Positions 43,780 to 55,036 of a stretch of 64,000 nt of DNA are shown piece by piece. The translations under genes and the position numbers were made by a program. The first letter of the stretch is position 1, and every line of letters starts with the position of its first letter. The notes under the pieces are model-generated. The model was not told where the DNA came from and ran no database searches. It saw only the letters and a list, made by a program, of their open reading frames with translations. The stretch comes from Aspidapion aeneum (lineage: Eukaryota > Arthropoda > Insecta > Coleoptera > Brentidae). The stretch lies in the NCBI GenBank assembly GCA_963576565.1, contig OY755039.1, positions 25,310,602 through 25,374,601 on the forward strand. The letters run 5' to 3'.

Positions 43780-44705
43780 AAAATTTTGTACAGCGTCCAA
43801 CAGGACTTGGGTCCTGTCGTGTACTGTTGGGTCCTGTTGAGTACTGTTGGGTACTGTCGTGTACTGTCGAGTATTGTTGGGTCCTGTCGAGTACTGTTGA
43901 GTACTGTCGTGTACAGTTGGGTCCTGTCGTGTACTGTCGAGTACTGTTGGGTCCTGTTGAGTACAGTCGTGTACTGTTGGGTCCTGTCGTGTAGTGTCAG
44001 TGGCGCACCCAGGAATGTGTCTTGCGGAGGGGCCCGACAGCTACAAAGCGCGCCCTCAAAAACCTTGCGACCAAACAAAAAAAAAAAAAAAAGGTCATCA
44101 TGTGTGGGGGGCCCGACAGCTACAAAGCGCGCCCTCAAAAAACTTGCGACCAAAAAAAAAACAGAAAAAAGGTCATCATGTCTTTTCGCAACTACGCCAC
44201 TGCTTGGGGTGGCGGGGGGCCCGAAGCCTCCTGATGTCAAATTTTAAGGTATTTTTCATGTTTTATCATCAAATATGTAGAAAATATATTAAAAAATCTA
44301 AGGCTTGGGGGGGGCCCGGGGCGCCCATGGTAGTGTCGAGTACTGTCGAGTACTGTTGGGTCCTGTTGAGTACTGTTGGGTACTGTCGTGTACTGTCGAG
44401 TATTGTTGGGTCCTGTTGAGTACTGTTGGGTACTGTCGTGTACTGTCGAGTACTGTTGGGTCCTGTTGAGTACTGTTGGGTACTGTCGTGTACTGTCGAG
44501 TACTGTTGGGTCCTGTTCAGTACTGTTGGGTACTGTCGTGTACTGTCGAGTACTGTTGGGTCCTGTCGTGTACTGTTGAGTACTGTTGGGTACTGTCGTG
44601 TACTGTCGAGTACTGTTGGGTCCTGTTGAGTACTGTTGGGTACTGTCGTGTACTGTCGAGTACTGTTGGGTCCTGTCGTGGTACTGTCGGGTCCTGTTGT
44701 GAAAT
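43780..44705 (+). repeat. 10-bp / 50-bp higher-order minisatellite
   Basis: The basic 10-bp words GTACTGTTGG, GTCCTGTTGA, GTACTGTCGT and GTACTGTCGA are arranged in a 50-bp higher-order unit best seen at 44345-44690. Because 50 is not a multiple of 3 and the words lack stop codons in several frames, long open frames appear on both strands; none is a gene. The array is split at 43998-44335 by another repeat. Confidence 0.88.
43998..44335. mobile_element. CAGTGGCGCACCC-type repeat in the minisatellite
   Basis: Starts CAGTGGCGCACCCAGGAATG and ends GGGGCGCCCATG. GTAGTGTC on both sides is a likely 8-bp target duplication (it overlaps the first base). Inside, a block of about 75 bp (CGACAGCTACAAAGCGCGCC, then A-run, then GGTCATCATGT) is duplicated. 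Confidence 0.65.
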
Positions 44706-45180
44706 TTGTACAGTACTGTTGAAAGCTGATGACCCCTCGATTTTACCTGAAAATTTTATGAAAATCGGTTTAGCGGTTTAGGAGCTATCGTGTTACGGAC
44801 AGCAAAAAAAACACACACACACACAGACAGACATCACGACGATATTGCGAGGATAGGTCAAAATACACCCTTATTTGGGTGGGTTATTTTGATACTCGAA
44901 CAGACGTTTTCGGCGTTATCTCAAAACAAAATTTTTTGTCGAAAATAATACCTTCTCTAGCCATTGCTACGCGGACTAAGAAGGTAAAAATTAATCAAAT
45001 CATTATTGGGATAATACACTAAAAAAAGGCAGACCAGGTCACATTTTAAATGTTTCCCTGCAACAAAATTATATTGTTGTAATTCTAGACAAAAATTTGC
45101 TTATATGAAGATAACTTTTATTTCAGCTTTTATGTAAATTAATGTTTTATTTGTTTGATAAAAAAGAAGCATGACTTTTT

Positions 45181-45626
45181 TGTGTGAAACCACCAGAAAC
45201 AACTACTCCGAGGGAAAATACCCCTACCGGCATTGAATTATACTGATGGTTTGAGGCTTTCGTTGGGAACTTGCTAAAACTGTTTGGTTTTCACTTTCTC
45301 CAACGTCGATCACGAGGATACGAGTGATCCCCGTCTGGAACACGTCCTGATAGTCAGGAACAAATGTTCCATGCCAATCCACGACCGGACCGGTTTCGAC
45401 CTTTTGGGCCATCCTCAGGTGAATGTAGGCGATAGCTCAGTGTAGAGCATAAGTTGTGTGAAACCACCAGAAACAACTACTCCGAGGGAAAATACCCCTA
45501 TCGGCATTGAATTATACTGATGGTTTGAGGCTTTCGTTGGGAACTTGTTAAAACTGTTTGGTTTTCACTTTCTCCAACGTCGATCACGAGGATACGAGTG
45601 ATCCCCGTCTGGAACACGTCCTGATA
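45181..45626 (-). repeat. Tandem hammerhead-bearing repeat, 274-bp period
   Basis: TGTGTGAAACCACCAGAAAC starts at 45181 and again at 45455. The first unit is 274 bp and full; the second stops at 45626 within CACGTCCTGATA. The two differ at only a few positions. The full unit contains the hammerhead-like motif (45377-45424). A single related copy is at 887-1165. Tandem units of a few hundred bases with one hammerhead each are the layout of known hammerhead satellites and retrozymes. Confidence 0.85.
45377..45424 (-). ncRNA. Hammerhead-like ribozyme motif in the tandem unit
   Basis: Identical over all 48 nt to the motif at 1011-1058, whereas the repeat around it differs at many positions. Stem I ATTCAC/GTGGAT, core CTGAGGA, stem II GGCC/GGTC, GAAA, stem III ACCG/CGGT, cleavage position C. 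Its exact conservation between two otherwise diverged copies is the best argument for function or for recent shared origin. Confidence 0.5.
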
Positions 45627-46131
45627 TTTAGGATAATTTTAAAAATTATTTAAATATTTATAAAGCGTGTTTTATGTTAATGGTAACAGAGTTGTTTTAA
45701 GCATTTGTTGTGGGAGTTTAAACACGTGGCTTTTGGCGAGAAAATATAGACATTTTTAATACACTATGAATATTTGAATGAATTTAGCACGTCTCCCTTA
45801 ACTTCAAAAAGGGGGGTCATATATTACTACAAATTTCCGCACACTTTCAACAAAAATTCGTCGAACATGAAAGTGAACAATAATAAAGCTTATCTGCTTA
45901 TGTAAGTTATTAAGCTTCTGTATTGACAGAATGCAGTGGCGATCAGTGGTAATTTAAAATGGGAGTTCAATTATTAATTTGATGCAATAATTTAGAGAAA
46001 AACAAAATTAAAACAATGCAACGAAAAAAGATTTAAGATCACCTCAAATAATATCTATAATTATTACGCAATAAATAAAAATGCTGCAACTGCAAGCAAG
46101 TCACGCCTGGGCAAAAGCACCTGTACACGTA

Positions 46132-47250
46132 CACCAGTATTTACTAAGACCTTAAGACTTAGCATTGTGGACCGGGTTTAAGTATCAAGTCTATAGACTT
46201 GATACCGACCGGTTTAAATGTATTTTTTTCGAGGGGTGGCTCGGTATTTCCTTTAGGTGTACAGGTTAGGGAAATACCAGGAAATACTTGGGCAGTACTG
46301 GGAAATATACTAGGAAATACCATTAAAAATACTAGGGGGGGGGGGAAATACTAGGAAAAACCATTGCTTGGGAAATACTAGGAAATACCATTGAAATTTA
46401 AGGAAATACCGTATATTGTAGGTATTTCCTTTTGGTGTACAAGAATCGGCGATCGAGCCACCCCTCGATTTTTTTAATACTCACAGGTCAAACAACTGCA
46501 AAGATTTGGTTCACCCTAATGTGAAATATGATAGTAAGCATTTCTCAGTGAGTTTCATCTCATATAAATTCAAATTAACTTTAGAAATAAAGAAAAACCA
46601 CACAAAAATTTTGTAACCAAATGTCATTTTTTGGAAACTTAGTCCGTGCAGTCGTAGGATTCCCGTTAAAAATAGTCTCAAATTGTAGTACCACCCCTGA
46701 GGGGTGGTTTAAAGTTCGAAAAACAATAGAAATAATCCATGATGACAAAAAAACTTACATACAAAAATATTCAAAACTAAATAATACATAAATAAATTAA
46801 AACTATATCTGTAGATGTATTACCGTATCAATATTTAAATACTGTAAAAAGCACAAGATATATTTGAATCCCTTTTCAATTACTCATTCACTAAAACAAT
46901 CGACCATCGGTTTAATCGTCGCTAACTTGTGTAAAAAATTAACATGTGAAATATAGCGGACAGCTGACACTGACTTACACCGTTTTTATTCGACATTTCC
47001 TAGTGACATTTGGAGAAAACCAAAATATTTGATTATTTTTATTTATTTATAACCTTTGTGTGGAAATAATGTCTTTGTTACAACAAAAAAGGTATGGGTC
47101 ACCATCCCAAGGTATTTATGAGCAATTTATATAAATATTAAAAACTATTGCATTCACGGGAAAAATAAGTTAAACCTTCAACCAAAATGTAGACTTTTAA
47201 TTCTAGGATTGTAGCACTTAGCACTGTAGACCTTTTAGTAAATACTGGTG
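46132..47250. mobile_element. CACCAGTATTTACTAA element, copy B
   Basis: It begins CACCAGTATTTACTAA and ends TTAGTAAATACTGGTG, a 15-16-bp terminal inverted repeat. The interior matches copy A (35968-37806) in inverse orientation. A hAT-type MITE is nested at 46230-46467. No protein; target duplication not clear. Confidence 0.7.
46230..46467. mobile_element. hAT-type MITE, copy 1 (238 bp)
   Basis: Terminal inverted repeat CGAGGGGTGGCTCG / CGAGCCACCCCTCG. ATTTTTTT is duplicated exactly at 46222-46229 and 46468-46475. The interior is made of GGAAATACTAGGAAATACC-like units, and GGTATTTCCTTTxGGTGTAC occurs near both ends in direct orientation. Nested in copy B of the CACCAGTATTT element. Confidence 0.88.
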
Positions 47251-48450
47251 TTAGAGTCTATTTATGCATGTGCACCAATGGATGCTAAAATTTGCATGGT
47301 TTAATTTAAACGCATCGTTTGTGTCATGGACTTATGTACCTCTGTTTCTAACCACAGGTATATACAGAAACCGTCGCGTTCAATTTGGACATCGCACGCT
47401 CCCGCGACACTACTCCCTACGATCCACAGAAAAACAGCAAACACGCATTGAAATGAAAACTCGACAACAAACAGCCGATACCGTCCCAAAGGATCTGCGA
47501 ACACACAAAGAGGAACCTAAAAAAACTGGTTTTCTGCAAACCGCTTGCAAGAGGCGCGCGCGCAGCTTGAAAACACAAAAACAAGACAAACCCGTGTTTA
47601 CGCGCGGAGTGTGAGCAACGCGCGAGTGGCGCACATGGCGCGTTCGAGGAGCAATTTCGTGTACGTACTCTTAGATCGCGCGTTCGCCGATAAAACGTAG
47701 CAAAAATATTTATAGTAGCATGAAAAAACATTTTACCATGAGTTTTAAAGAAACTGAAATTTTATTGGTTGTTCACTACACAAATGAACATAATATGGAG
47801 AAACCGTCACTGACAGAACGAAATCATCTTTAAAACATTCCGTCACTTTTGCCGTCACGGTATTTCTTGTCTTTCTTTATCGGTGATGGAATAATTTATA
47901 CCGACCAATCCGTTTTATGCGTGCTGACATTAAATTGAATAAAATGAAAAAAACACTGATCATGTCATGTGACGCATATCACGCCAATCAGATTTAATGC
48001 GCGTACACCTTAAAACTTTGTGAGGATGATGTTATACTAACTACATATATTTTGGGAAATCCACATAGTTAAGTTAATTGTGATTTTTATAATTTAATAA
48101 TTCTCCCTCGTAAATTATTTCGGTCTGTGAAATAAAGATCAAATATCCTAAATTCCTCTTTAAATTAGAGAAGCTATTATTTGTAGGAATAATTTAGTTT
48201 AACTTAGGTAGCCCTTTATTACAAATTGTTCGATAAAGGGTAGTTTTGTGTCACATTTGGTCTGGTGTCTGCTTCGGATAAAATTATGTTCATGCCACTA
48301 AATTTTAATGATATTTGACCACACAGGATCAGCTTATGTAAATCCTTGAAGCTTGAACATCTTGGAGAAAAAATGAGATCCAGAGTCACGCACAAAATAT
48401 CTTGGAGGCATAGGTGCTGCCCGGCATAAAAGCCGATAAGACTCCTCGTC
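47251..48450. other. No gene seen
   Basis: A GC-richer island at about 47370-47690 gives overlapping frames in three registers on both strands without recognisable content. GTCACTGACxGAACG words near 47805-47860 recall 33380-33510. Confidence 0.4.
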
Positions 48451-48454
48451 TAAT

Positions 48455-48641
48455 CAAGCGCGGATTTGAGGGGGGGTAACATGGTAATTACCCCCCCTAG
48501 AAAAAAAAATTTACTTTTTGTTATTGATTAAAGGAAAAATAGGCGAATTACCCCCCCCTAGAAAAAAAATTATATTACAAATCATTTTTTCATCGACTAT
48601 TACCCCCCCCCCCCCTAGATTTTCACCCAGATCCGCGCTTG
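48455..48641. mobile_element. CAAGCGCGGAT MITE, 187 bp
   Basis: Ends CAAGCGCGGATTTGAGGGGG and ATCCGCGCTTG are inverted. The flanks CGTCTAAT and CGTGTAAT are an 8-bp duplication with one change. The interior has a repeated TTACCCCCCC(C)TAGAAAAAA block. Likely hAT-type. Confidence 0.75.
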
Positions 48642-48649
48642 CGTGTAAT

Positions 48650-49615
48650 CTACAAACTAATGAGCGAACAAAATCTAATTTTGACAGAAGCCCAGAAATA
48701 AAAACTAGGTAACTTTGAAAGAAGAAGAAATTATGTATAGACTTATGTTTCACATTTCCTTTCGGCTACAAGCTTGACCTAACACATAAATCTCTTATGT
48801 CTTGACTTATCGCAAAAAAATCTATTTCTAATACCTGTTTTTTGTTTGCAAGCGTCCCCCTATTAAATGCAAAATAGATTTTTGCATGGCGAACCTTTTA
48901 TTATATCCTTTAATAATATAATATCGTAAAATAATATATAGACGACTAAGGCACGTGTCCTGGACTCATTGGTTGTAGAATAAACAAGGCAAAAAGAATT
49001 TGCTTCTTAGTCTTTTTGCTGACAAATATCTTTCAAAACCCTTTTTTGATCACTTCCCTGAAAAAGAAGGATAAAACAGCGCAAAGATACAGCGCTTGGC
49101 ATCGGTGTAATAATAAATAGCGCAATGAAAAAACAAAATGATAACCTGATGAATAGAACACGTCTGATTCGCGCCGCAAGGGTCGCATTTTTTGTTAAAG
49201 ATGCGTTTACTTACCAGTATCGGGCCACACGAATTTTAAAATCAGACCGATTTGAGCATCCGTCACGAGTGACAGTATAGCAAAAGCGGAAAAAGTAAGA
49301 AAAACCGAAAGGTATGAAATTTACACATTATTTTCCGATCTGATTGAAAAAGAAGTGAAGTTCTTTAGTCTTTTAGAATGATCTGTAAGAGATGTTTAGC
49401 TCTTTCAGATATTCTGAATGTGCGCTAAAGAATTGTTCATTTAAAAATAACTCGAGACAGTGAGTGCACTTTTATGTAAAACAATGCAAAGGATATTTGT
49501 TTGCGATTCGTTCTGTGAGTGCGGCTTGTTCGTCATGGATTAGTGAGCGCTAACCTTAACACAGCACCATGCTTTGTGCGAGTTTGTAAAGTCATTGATG
49601 AGCTCATCGATGACA
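48650..49615. other. No gene seen
   Basis: AT-rich spacer without recognisable signal. Confidence 0.4.
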
Positions 49616-49621
49616 ATACTC

Positions 49622-49805
49622 AAGTTCAACTTGGGAAAATAAAAGATGCAGGGGAAGACCCCAAATGAGATGAGCGGACGATTTGAAGAAACATGCGGAA
49701 ACTAGATTGATAAACCTATCGACAGACAGAAAAAAGTGGAAGATTTTGTGGGAGGCCTATGTCTAAAGAAGGATCGAAAAATGATAAATAGATAGATAGA
49801 TACAA
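49622..49805 (+). pseudogene. RTE-like LINE 3' tail, second copy
   Basis: Reads (W)ENKRCRGRPQMR, stop, ADDLKKHAE and, further on, KKWKILWEAYV, the same C-terminus as at 26965-27470. It is followed by AAATAGATAGATAGATAC, a GATA-type tail like that of the first copy. 5'-truncated and broken by stops. Confidence 0.75.
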
Positions 49806-49857
49806 ATAAATTATACAGTTCTTAAATCATTACCGGGCATTTGTGTTATAAAGTTTG

Positions 49858-50042
49858 AGTGTCATTTACACGCTCATGCATTTGCGCCAACCAGATACAA
49901 ATTATCTGATCGCTCCAGATTTACTTAACTCAAACCATCTGATTTGCGCAAGTAAACGATTTTGTTTGTCACGCAACAATTTATTGTTCAAATCGTGCAT
50001 GCAGAAGGCAATTTGCGCAAATTGCATGAGTGTGAAAACTTA
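49858..50042. repeat. Short foldback with ATGCATTTGCGC arms
   Basis: CACGCTCATGCATTTGCGC on the left is mirrored by TTTGCGCAAATTGCATGAGTG on the right, with further internal TTTGCGC words. It may be a small MITE; limits uncertain. Confidence 0.5.
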
Positions 50043-50088
50043 CCTTTACAGAAATTGTTATACAAGGAAATTTCCTTAAATAAAGAAT

Positions 50089-52115
50089 CTATTAACAGAT
50101 TTGGCACATATTAGAGGTGGCGCCTTAATGGCCCATCCACTTAATGCCAATCAATATGCATACCAAGCAGGCAAGTCAACAGAACTAGCTTTAAACAACC
50201 TAGTTGGAAAAATCAAGGAAACCCTCGATGCAAAAGGTGTCGCAGTGGGCATATTCCTTGATATAGAAGGAGCATTTAACAGTGCACTACACAATTCCCT
50301 CTTTGAATCAGCGTGCGCCCGAGGAGTTGAATCCACCATCACAGGGTTCATTAGGTGCACACTCGAAAATCGAGTGAGTGAAACCACACTTAACGATGTG
50401 ATAGTAAGTTTTAGAGCGGCTAGAGGCTATCCAGAAGGAGGAGTTCTGTCTCCCCTCCTGTGGTCTCTGCTGGTCGATGATCTTCTTGCCATCTTAGAAT
50501 CGATGGATGTAGAGGTAATGGGCTACGCGGATGACGTAGGAGCAATCATTAGAGACATTCCAGAAGAAGAGTTCTCTGGAAAGATACAAGAAGTACTAAA
50601 CGCGGTAAAAGACTGGTGTGATAGGGAACAGATGTCTGTTAATCCCTGCAAAACAATCATTATACCGTTCACCCGTAAAAGAAAGCTAGACTTCCTGACT
50701 CCTCCGGAGCTTAACGGTGAAATAATTCCATTTGCGTCAGAGGGTAAATACCTGGGGGTCATCCTAGATAAAACTCTCACCTGGAACGCCCATTTGGAAA
50801 AGGTAATCCGCAAAGCCACACTGTCCCTATGAACGTGCAAAAGAATTTGCGGAAAAACCTGGGGCACTAGCCCCAAACAAATGTACTGGCTGTAAATAAC
50901 AGTCATTAGACCAATGATTGCATACGGTGCAATAGTCTGGTTTGAGAAGGGACATCAATGAACCTCGAGAGCCAAACTAACCAGCTTACAACGACAGCCC
51001 AGTCTTGCCATATGTGGTGCAATGAGCTCTAGCCCATAGACTGCGCTTGAATGCTTACTAAACTTACCTCCGCTTCATATTTTCTTAGAGGCAAAGGCAC
51101 AAAGAGCAACTTATAGAATAAGGGCCAACCACCAGGATGATAGGAATGATATCCGACGTCATGCCCAACACGGTGTACAGCAGAAAGCTATACAACATTA
51201 TACTCCCAGAGAGGGAGGAATGGTTAAAAAACAGGACCAACTTTTCAAACAACGATAGCTTCTGGTATACCGACGGATCCAAAATGCCATCAGGCGTTGG
51301 ATCTGGAGTTGTTAGTATCCAAGAAAAACTCGAGATTCAACATAGTCTCGGCAAATTGGCTACTATATTTCAGGCCGAACTCGTAGTAGTAACATTGAAC
51401 TGTGTGCCCGGTGGATTACTGATCACGAATGGACCAACAGGACAAGAGAGACTCGCTGAATATGCTTGGTAGCGCTAATAAGGTGTCATTAGTATGGATA
51501 CCAGGGCATTCTGGGCACGAGGGAAATGAGGCCGCGGACCAGGCAGCGAGGGAAGCGGCATCTGCCGAATTTTTCGGCCCCGAACCAGCCCTGGGCATAT
51601 CATACAATGCTACTAAATTAACCATATTGGGATGGATGGAGGACAGCTTCCAATAATACTGGATGAATATACCAGAACTGGCTCACTCTAAATAGTTCAT
51701 TAAAGGACCTTGTCAGAAGAGAGCCAGAAATATCATTGGACTTACCAGACAAGAGATCCGTATAGTGACTGGACTTTTTACGGGTCACTGCCGACTAAGA
51801 GTACCCATGCACAGAATGGGAATAACATAAGAGAGCGAATGTAGACTCTGTATGGAGGATGATGAAACAGTTAAACATGTACTGTGCGAATGTCCGGCTA
51901 TTGCACGTTTACGTCAAAACACTTTCGTTAAACCTCAGATTGATTCAGAAGATCTGAACAGTGTCTCACCCAAACTGATAGCTAACCTTTTTGGAGGATT
52001 AGACATACAGTGGTGAGAAACCACTCAAAAGTGAGCCACAATAGACCCACTAGTGGTCGCAGTGGAAGGGCTGCAAGACCCACTCATACATGAATCATCA
52101 TCAATCATCATCAAC
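50089..52115 (+). pseudogene. I/LOA-like LINE: RT, RNase H, zinc knuckle; dead
   Basis: 5'-truncated. From 50101 an open frame of 243 codons gives reverse transcriptase blocks: NQYAYQAGKSTELAL, FLDIEGAFNSA, GYPEGGVLSPLLWSLLVDDL and the active site YADD, then KYLGVILDKTLTW. A stop at 50830 and others follow through RPMIAYGAIVWF. RNase H follows with YTDGSK, QAEL and, in a second frame, VWIPGHSGHEGNEAADQAA. The region that should carry the third catalytic aspartate is corrupted. A C-terminal CRLCMEDDETVKHVLCECP zinc knuckle ends the protein near 52014. The 3' end has ATCATC repeats (52090-52115). RNase H after RT places it near the I/LOA group rather than jockey. Multiple stops and frameshifts make it inactive. 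Confidence 0.88.
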
Positions 52116-53160
52116 AGTTTTTGCGAACATTGACTTTTCTTTCTATGAAGTGATCCTATGTACTTTCTCTTTCTTTTTTCTTTTTCTGAATTCATGCCAT
52201 CATCGCGTATATTTTTTGAACTTCCATCCTTTGGGCGGACTACGGCATCGCCTCCCTCTGACAGGCCAGTTAGTCGAGCAACATGCTTCATTTTTTCGGG
52301 TACTTGACCCTTGGTAGTGAACATAACTTGTAATTAGTTAAATTAATAAGAACAAAATTCTCGTGCCTCAAATTAGCATTATGGCACGATACATATGTAT
52401 AAGCATATTTCTGAGATAATATTTTAGTTATTAGTTATTATTTTACGTTGTTTTGTATATCCGAAATTAAAGAGAAAGACCTCCATTTTTTTAGGGGGGT
52501 TTCGCTGGATGTTAAGATCATTGTGCATAATATTGGTAGGCTTCAGCCAGATTTCGCGTGAAAACTTTCCTGTCAGCTCGTCTTGGAAAAATGATGGGGA
52601 AATACGGAAAAATATTCTACAGAAAAAATAGGCCAAAGACTAATATGTTAAAGCAATATCTAATACGCACCTGAGAAGTTTCCGAAGTTAAGAGTTAACG
52701 AGAAACAACTAAATATATGAAAATAAGACAAATTTATACCAAAAACATTGTTTTCATAAATAATTTTGTAAACCATTTTTCTTAAGCTTTTTCTTGCCTT
52801 TAAATGATGTGCCTCGTTAAAATTATTATAACACTTATTTTTTTTTTTTAAATAAGCAAATTTTTTTGTAATAACCTAACGGTACGGCAAATTACTTATA
52901 TCGAAAAACTGTTTTAAATTCTTAATTTTTTAAAACACTTTTCATCGCTTGGATCCATATGGGATAATTTTTTTTGAAACACCATTGAACTAAAGTCACA
53001 TAAAATTGATTTTTTGATACTGGAGCTTGCCAAAGGGGATGTTGTAAATTGCTGATGATTATGTCTGCCACTATTACAGCAATAGACCAGGTGGGATAGT
53101 CCATTATATTATTCTTCATTAATAAATATCTTACCAAACGAAGAAATTATACCAAGAAAT
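52116..53160. other. No gene seen
   Basis: AT-rich DNA downstream of the LINE. Short frames on both strands over 52025-52324 have no recognisable content. Confidence 0.4.
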
Positions 53161-53164
53161 CCCG

Positions 53165-53700
53165 CTGTTGGCTGATACGTATACTATACTATAGTAGTGT
53201 GAGCTATGGTGATCCTAATTTTTTCGAAAAAAAAAAGTTGCTCCGATTTCAAAATTTTTTATATACCTTTGCGTTTTAGATGATTTTGAAACTTTTTTGT
53301 CGCGCCATCTGTCTGTCTGTCTGTCTGTAACGACCAACGCGCATAATTTGAAAACCGCTTGGCCGATTTTAATGAAATTTGGTCTTGGGTCGAGATGGTC
53401 CCATTTAAAAATAAACAAAATCCACCGAACACAAGCCAAATAAAAGGGTGGTGGTAGATTTCAAAAATTAGAGTTTACGTGAAAATATGGCATGTGTGAT
53501 ATCAAACGAAAGGTAATTGAGTCCGGAGTTAAACAGAATACATTTTAGTTTTAGTTTTTTATAAGGGTGGGGGTAGAGTTTAAGTTAAAACGTGGCTTGC
53601 GTGGTATCAAACACAAGGTAATTTAGTCTGGAGTTGAATATAGTACCTAGTGTGAGCTTAGGGGCCCATATATTGGCAGAGTATTTTACTTATGTGTCAG
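53165..53700 (+). repeat. Repeat with two about 118-bp units, copy of 36755-37255
   Basis: Begins TATACTATACTATAGTAGTG and AGCTATGG; a (CTGT)n run is at 53308-53328, then CCGATTTTAATGAAATTTGG. Two tandem blocks with GATATCAAACGAAAGGTAAT follow, and CCTAGTGTGAGCTTAGGGGC closes the copy. The TATACTATA start and the CCGATTTTAATGAAATTTGG text recall Helitron-like 5' ends, but no CTAG-type end or hairpin was confirmed. Confidence 0.6.
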
Positions 53701-53799
53701 AAAAATATTTTTTACTATTCTTTATAGTGGACTAAAGATCTTTGCTAATACAAAAAAATTCTGTTGGTTAGATTTATCTTTGTTACAAGGGTAACAGAG

Positions 53800-54482
53800 A
53801 TTATTTTGCACTAAATATAAATCACATACAAATTACAAGTGGCGATGGAAAGCACATGTTAAGAAAAAAAAAGAAGAACTTGAGATAAGGTACAGAAAAA
53901 TGAACTGGCTAATTGGAAAGAAGTCCAATTTAACAATTCATAATAAGTTACTGCTTTATAGACAAATACTGAAACCAATATGGAAATATGGTATTGAACT
54001 ATGGGGTTGTGCTAAAGAGAGTAACATTCTAGTTTTACAGATATTTCAAAATAAAGTATTTAGAAACATTGTAAATGCACCTTGGTACATTAGAAATAGT
54101 GACCTTCATCGGGATCCAAAAATCGAAACTGTAGCAGAAACTATCAAAGTGTACGCAAAAAGCCATAAAGATAGACTCCATCGGCATGTGAATGTGGAAG
54201 CAATTCAACTTCTATACAATATTATGCTAGTTCGAAGACTAAAAAGAGTGAAGCCGTTTGAGCTAGTAAACTAATATGAATTACATAAAACAAAATAATA
54301 CTATAAACACAACACAAGTGTGAGTTACAGACTAAACCAAACGGGAAGGGAACGGTTGAGTCAGTGTGTGTGAGTTTAAATCTGACTTTTCTAGTAAATT
54401 AAGTTAAAACAAAATTGCTAATTAGTCTTACTGACTAGATTGTGATACAATTAACACAGTGTGTTTGACAAATAAAAAAAAA
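53800..54482 (+). pseudogene. Jockey-like LINE, 3' end of RT protein
   Basis: Reads WRWKAHVKKKKEELEIRYRK, MNWLIGKKSNLTIHNKLLLY, PIWKYGIELWGCAKESN, FQNKVFRNIVNAPWYIRN and LVRRLKRVKPFELVN, the C-terminus of jockey-type reverse transcriptases. The frame is open without stops from about 53815 to TAA at 54272, so the copy is fairly young, but the catalytic RT part is missing (5' truncation). A 3' UTR of about 200 bp ends in an A-rich tail at 54471-54482, as expected for jockey. Confidence 0.88.
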
Positions 54483-54489
54483 TTATCAA

Positions 54490-55028
54490 AAGTGTTGGAC
54501 AAAGTTACCAGAAGGCTTAAATAACAGTGTTTTGTTGACCATGTCATTAAACTCAGTGAAAAAAACTGATGTTATATTGTAGCGTGCGATATGATGGTAA
54601 AAAGTATCTGATCGGATCAAAAAGGTTATTAAATTTTTATGAGATTTTATTACGTATTCGGAAGTTCAACAAGTGGCCATTAAAAAAATGAAGCAGAATT
54701 TATCAACAGAAAGGAGCTGCATGAGATGGCTTCTTACACAGTGTATGCATCGGAAAAAATGAATGTTTTTAATGATTTTATGTATCGATTAAAATTAAAA
54801 GGTTTTTAAAGTAAGTGCCGCACGAAAATATAAAAAGTTTTGTTACTATAGTTCAATATTTAAGATTTATGTTACTAATTCATTATGAAATTCTCATCCC
54901 CCCATATTTGAGTAAATTTGTAGGGTATTTTAAGAAAAAGCTGCAAAAAAGGTGTATTTTTTATAATTGGCATGGTGGTACCTAACACCCAAAGCTAAAT
55001 TTTTATTCGAGAATTCCCGATTTTACGG
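54490..55028. other. No gene seen
   Basis: AT-rich spacer between the jockey-like tail and a MITE. No coding support. Confidence 0.4.
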
Positions 55029-55036
55029 CTTCAGAA

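Larger units (their letters stand above)
41987..44984. mobile_element. 3-kb foldback transposon, TA-flanked
   Basis: It starts CCTTTCTAGCCCGCGTAGCA and ends TGCTACGCGGACTAAGAAGG, flanked by TA on both sides (41985-41986 and 44985-44986). Long imperfect inverted arms follow: GTGTATTTTGACCTATC on the left mirrors GATAGGTCAAAATACACC on the right, and 42130-42370 mirrors 43470-43690 (AATATGCGGTTTTCGGA, CTAGCAAGGAAGGTATCA). The right arm is interrupted by about 1.1 kb containing a minisatellite and another repeat. No transposase frame is recognisable, so it is non-autonomous. Confidence 0.8.

Noticed and set aside
43767..44781. Long open frames on both strands (up to about 157 residues)
   Set aside because: They follow the 10/50-bp minisatellite, overlap each other on both strands and shift frame with each 50-bp unit; repetitive low-complexity products without domains.
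47264..47731. Overlapping frames of 67-116 residues in a GC-richer island
   Set aside because: Open in several frames on both strands with no domain, splice pattern or codon signal supporting one of them.
52025..52324. Open frames on both strands after the I/LOA-like LINE
   Set aside because: No recognisable protein; they mirror each other and include LINE 3' UTR.
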